From: Sphingobium sp. Z007
Lineage (GTDB): Bacteria > Pseudomonadota > Alphaproteobacteria > Sphingomonadales > Sphingomonadaceae
Length of the DNA: 64,000 nucleotides
Assembly (NCBI RefSeq): GCF_900013425.1
Contig: NZ_FBXK01000002.1
Coordinates: forward strand, 62,001 to 126,000
Direction of reading: 5' to 3'
In this document: positions 62,910 to 64,000 of the stretch, piece after piece
Numbering within the stretch: position 1 is the first letter of the stretch
How the letters are laid out: each line of letters starts with the position of its first letter
The notes under the pieces: model-generated
The model's database searches: none
What the model was told of the DNA's origin: nothing
What the model saw: the letters and a program-made list of their open reading frames with translations, nothing else
Made by a program: the position numbers and the translations under genes

Positions 62910-63926
62910 ATGAGCAGGAAAAACGCGAGTTTCGCAGCAGAGCTGGCAGCGGGCATCAATCCGCCCGAAGACGGCGCTCCCGCGCCGCGTCGGCCTGGGC
63001 TGGGCGCCAATGTCCTCACCGGTAGGGAAAATCGATTGGCCGAACTGGCGGCAGGGACAGTCGTCAGCCGCACCCATGAACTGGTGGATCCCGCGCGTTG
63101 CCGGATGTGGGCGGGGCATAACCGGGAATATGCCTTGCTCAACGAAGAGCGGTGCGCCGATCTTATCGAGAGCATAAAGGCACAAGGGCGCCAGGAGATG
63201 CCCGCGATCGTCCGTCGTGTGCGCGGCGAACCCGATTATGATTTTGAGGTAATCTGCGGCGCGCGCCGTCATTGGTCGATCAGCTGGTTGCGCGGCCACA
63301 ATTACCCCGACTTCCGCTTCCTGATCGACATTCGCGAATTGTCGGACGAGGAAGCGTTTCGCGTAGCGGACATTGAGAACAGGGCGCGCGAAGACCTCAG
63401 CGACCTGGAGCGGGCACGCGACTATCTCCGTGCGCTTGATGCCTATTATGAGGGCCGCCAGAAGGTCATGGCCGAGCGGATAAACGTCACAGAAAGCTGG
63501 TTGAGCCGTTATCTCGATCTCGCACGCCTACCAGCGGAATTAATGGTCGCCTTTCCCAATCCGCAGGATTTGCGGATCAAACATGTCACGGCGATCAAGC
63601 CTCTTCTGAAGCCCGATGATCGTCGCCAACGCGTATTTGCCGAAGCGGCCGCGCTCAGTGCTCGATCGGGAGGGGAGGGCGCTCCCATGGCTGTGCCGGA
63701 GATCGTCCGTGCATTGGCGCTGGCGGCCGATCCCCCCAAAAGGTCAGGATCCCCCAAGAAGTCAGGAATGGCGCAAATTGTTTCGAGCGAGACCGGGAAA
63801 GCTGTGCTCCGCATCGAGGGCAATGATCGCAAGGGAATTCGCCTGACACTTCTCAATAAGGGTGGGGCGTCTCGGGAGGATGCCGAGAAGGCCATTCGCG
63901 AGGTCCTTGACGCGCACTGGGCCTGA
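62910..63926 (+). CDS. parB: ParB partition protein
   Basis: 338 residues. The ParB box includes LIESIKAQGRQEMPAIVRRV, VICGARRHWSISWLRGHN and FRVADIENRAREDLSDLERA, each in part (about 85-170). The helix-turn-helix region is KVMAERINVTESWLSRYLDLA (in part, about 185-207). The C-terminal dimerisation part follows residue 290. Codons about 275-286 coincide with two inverted iteron-like repeats. It should bind the 18-bp palindromes and work with the upstream ParA. Confidence 0.92.
   Translation: MSRKNASFAAELAAGINPPEDGAPAPRRPGLGANVLTGRENRLAELAAGTVVSRTHELVDPARCRMWAGHNREYALLNEERCADLIESIKAQGRQEMPAIVRRVRGEPDYDFEVICGARRHWSISWLRGHNYPDFRFLIDIRELSDEEAFRVADIENRAREDLSDLERARDYLRALDAYYEGRQKVMAERINVTESWLSRYLDLARLPAELMVAFPNPQDLRIKHVTAIKPLLKPDDRRQRVFAEAAALSARSGGEGAPMAVPEIVRALALAADPPKRSGSPKKSGMAQIVSSETGKAVLRIEGNDRKGIRLTLLNKGGASREDAEKAIREVLDAHWA
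63731..63768 (-). repeat. Iteron-like repeats inside parB
   Basis: On the minus strand two tandem units, TTCCTGACTTCTTGGGGG and ATCCTGACCTTTTGGGGGG, 18 bp apart. They match the oriV iteron core ATCCTGACC-N3-TGGGGG. They are in inverted orientation relative to the oriV set and lie in the coding sequence of parB. Confidence 0.75.
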
Positions 63927-64000
63927 AGTGGGCCGACGCAAGAACGGGAGGCGTGACATCGAGCGGTCACGCCCCGCTACAACTCAATCAGTGGTGGTGA

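Overview
The window looks like part of a large plasmid from an alphaproteobacterium, most likely a sphingomonad (Sphingomonas, Sphingobium or Novosphingobium type). The basis is high GC, GTG/TTG starts, an alphaproteobacterial LexA box (GTTC-N7-GTTC), and the gene content: a Rep_3 initiator with iterons, two ParA/ParB pairs, a relaxase, ArdC, SSB and a strawberry-notch helicase-methyltransferase. No chromosomal core genes, rRNA, tRNA or CRISPR array are visible. This is inference from sequence alone; no database search was run.

Layout. 0-18.8 kb is a mobile, defence-rich region. It has a 540-bp inverted repeat (1-540 and 17452-17991) carrying an IS110 tail, remnants of a tyrosine recombinase and of an SMC-like ATPase, a complete IS21 element, a Hachiman-type HamAB pair, two divergent TIR-domain genes, and a fluoride operon (CLC-F antiporter plus DUF190 protein behind a fluoride riboswitch). 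It closes with an IS91-type element with its integrase and an IS110 transposase. 19-27 kb is metabolic cargo: a YVTN/DUF305/membrane operon, a uracil-DNA-glycosylase-like gene, and a sulfite module (LysR regulator, TDT exporter, SorA, SorB) followed by an MBL hydrolase.

27-46 kb starts with mobilisation genes (MobC-like protein, relaxase) and a second parAB. Next come a group II intron, a RES/Xre toxin-antitoxin pair, a response regulator and HWE-type kinase, an SOS-controlled small gene, an SNase-like gene, an AbiE type IV toxin-antitoxin pair with paired palindromes, and an ars operon (arsR, two arsC, acr3, acetyltransferase, arsH). 45.6-59.6 kb is a long minus-strand block of plasmid DNA-processing and anti-restriction genes: SSB, HEPN-like, SLOG/DUF2493, DUF6927, ArdC, giant ParB-like, helicase-methyltransferase, primase-like and a second SSB-like protein. 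It resembles a conjugative leading region. 59.9-64 kb is the replication and partition core: iterons, repA, and parA-parB with two identical 18-bp palindromes as parS candidates.

The main points for follow-up are the two-TIR locus next to Hachiman, iteron copies embedded inside parB, shared palindromic operators in front of separate operons, a 45-bp hairpin repeat in front of two genes of the leading-type block, and a structured RNA candidate at the IS110 end.
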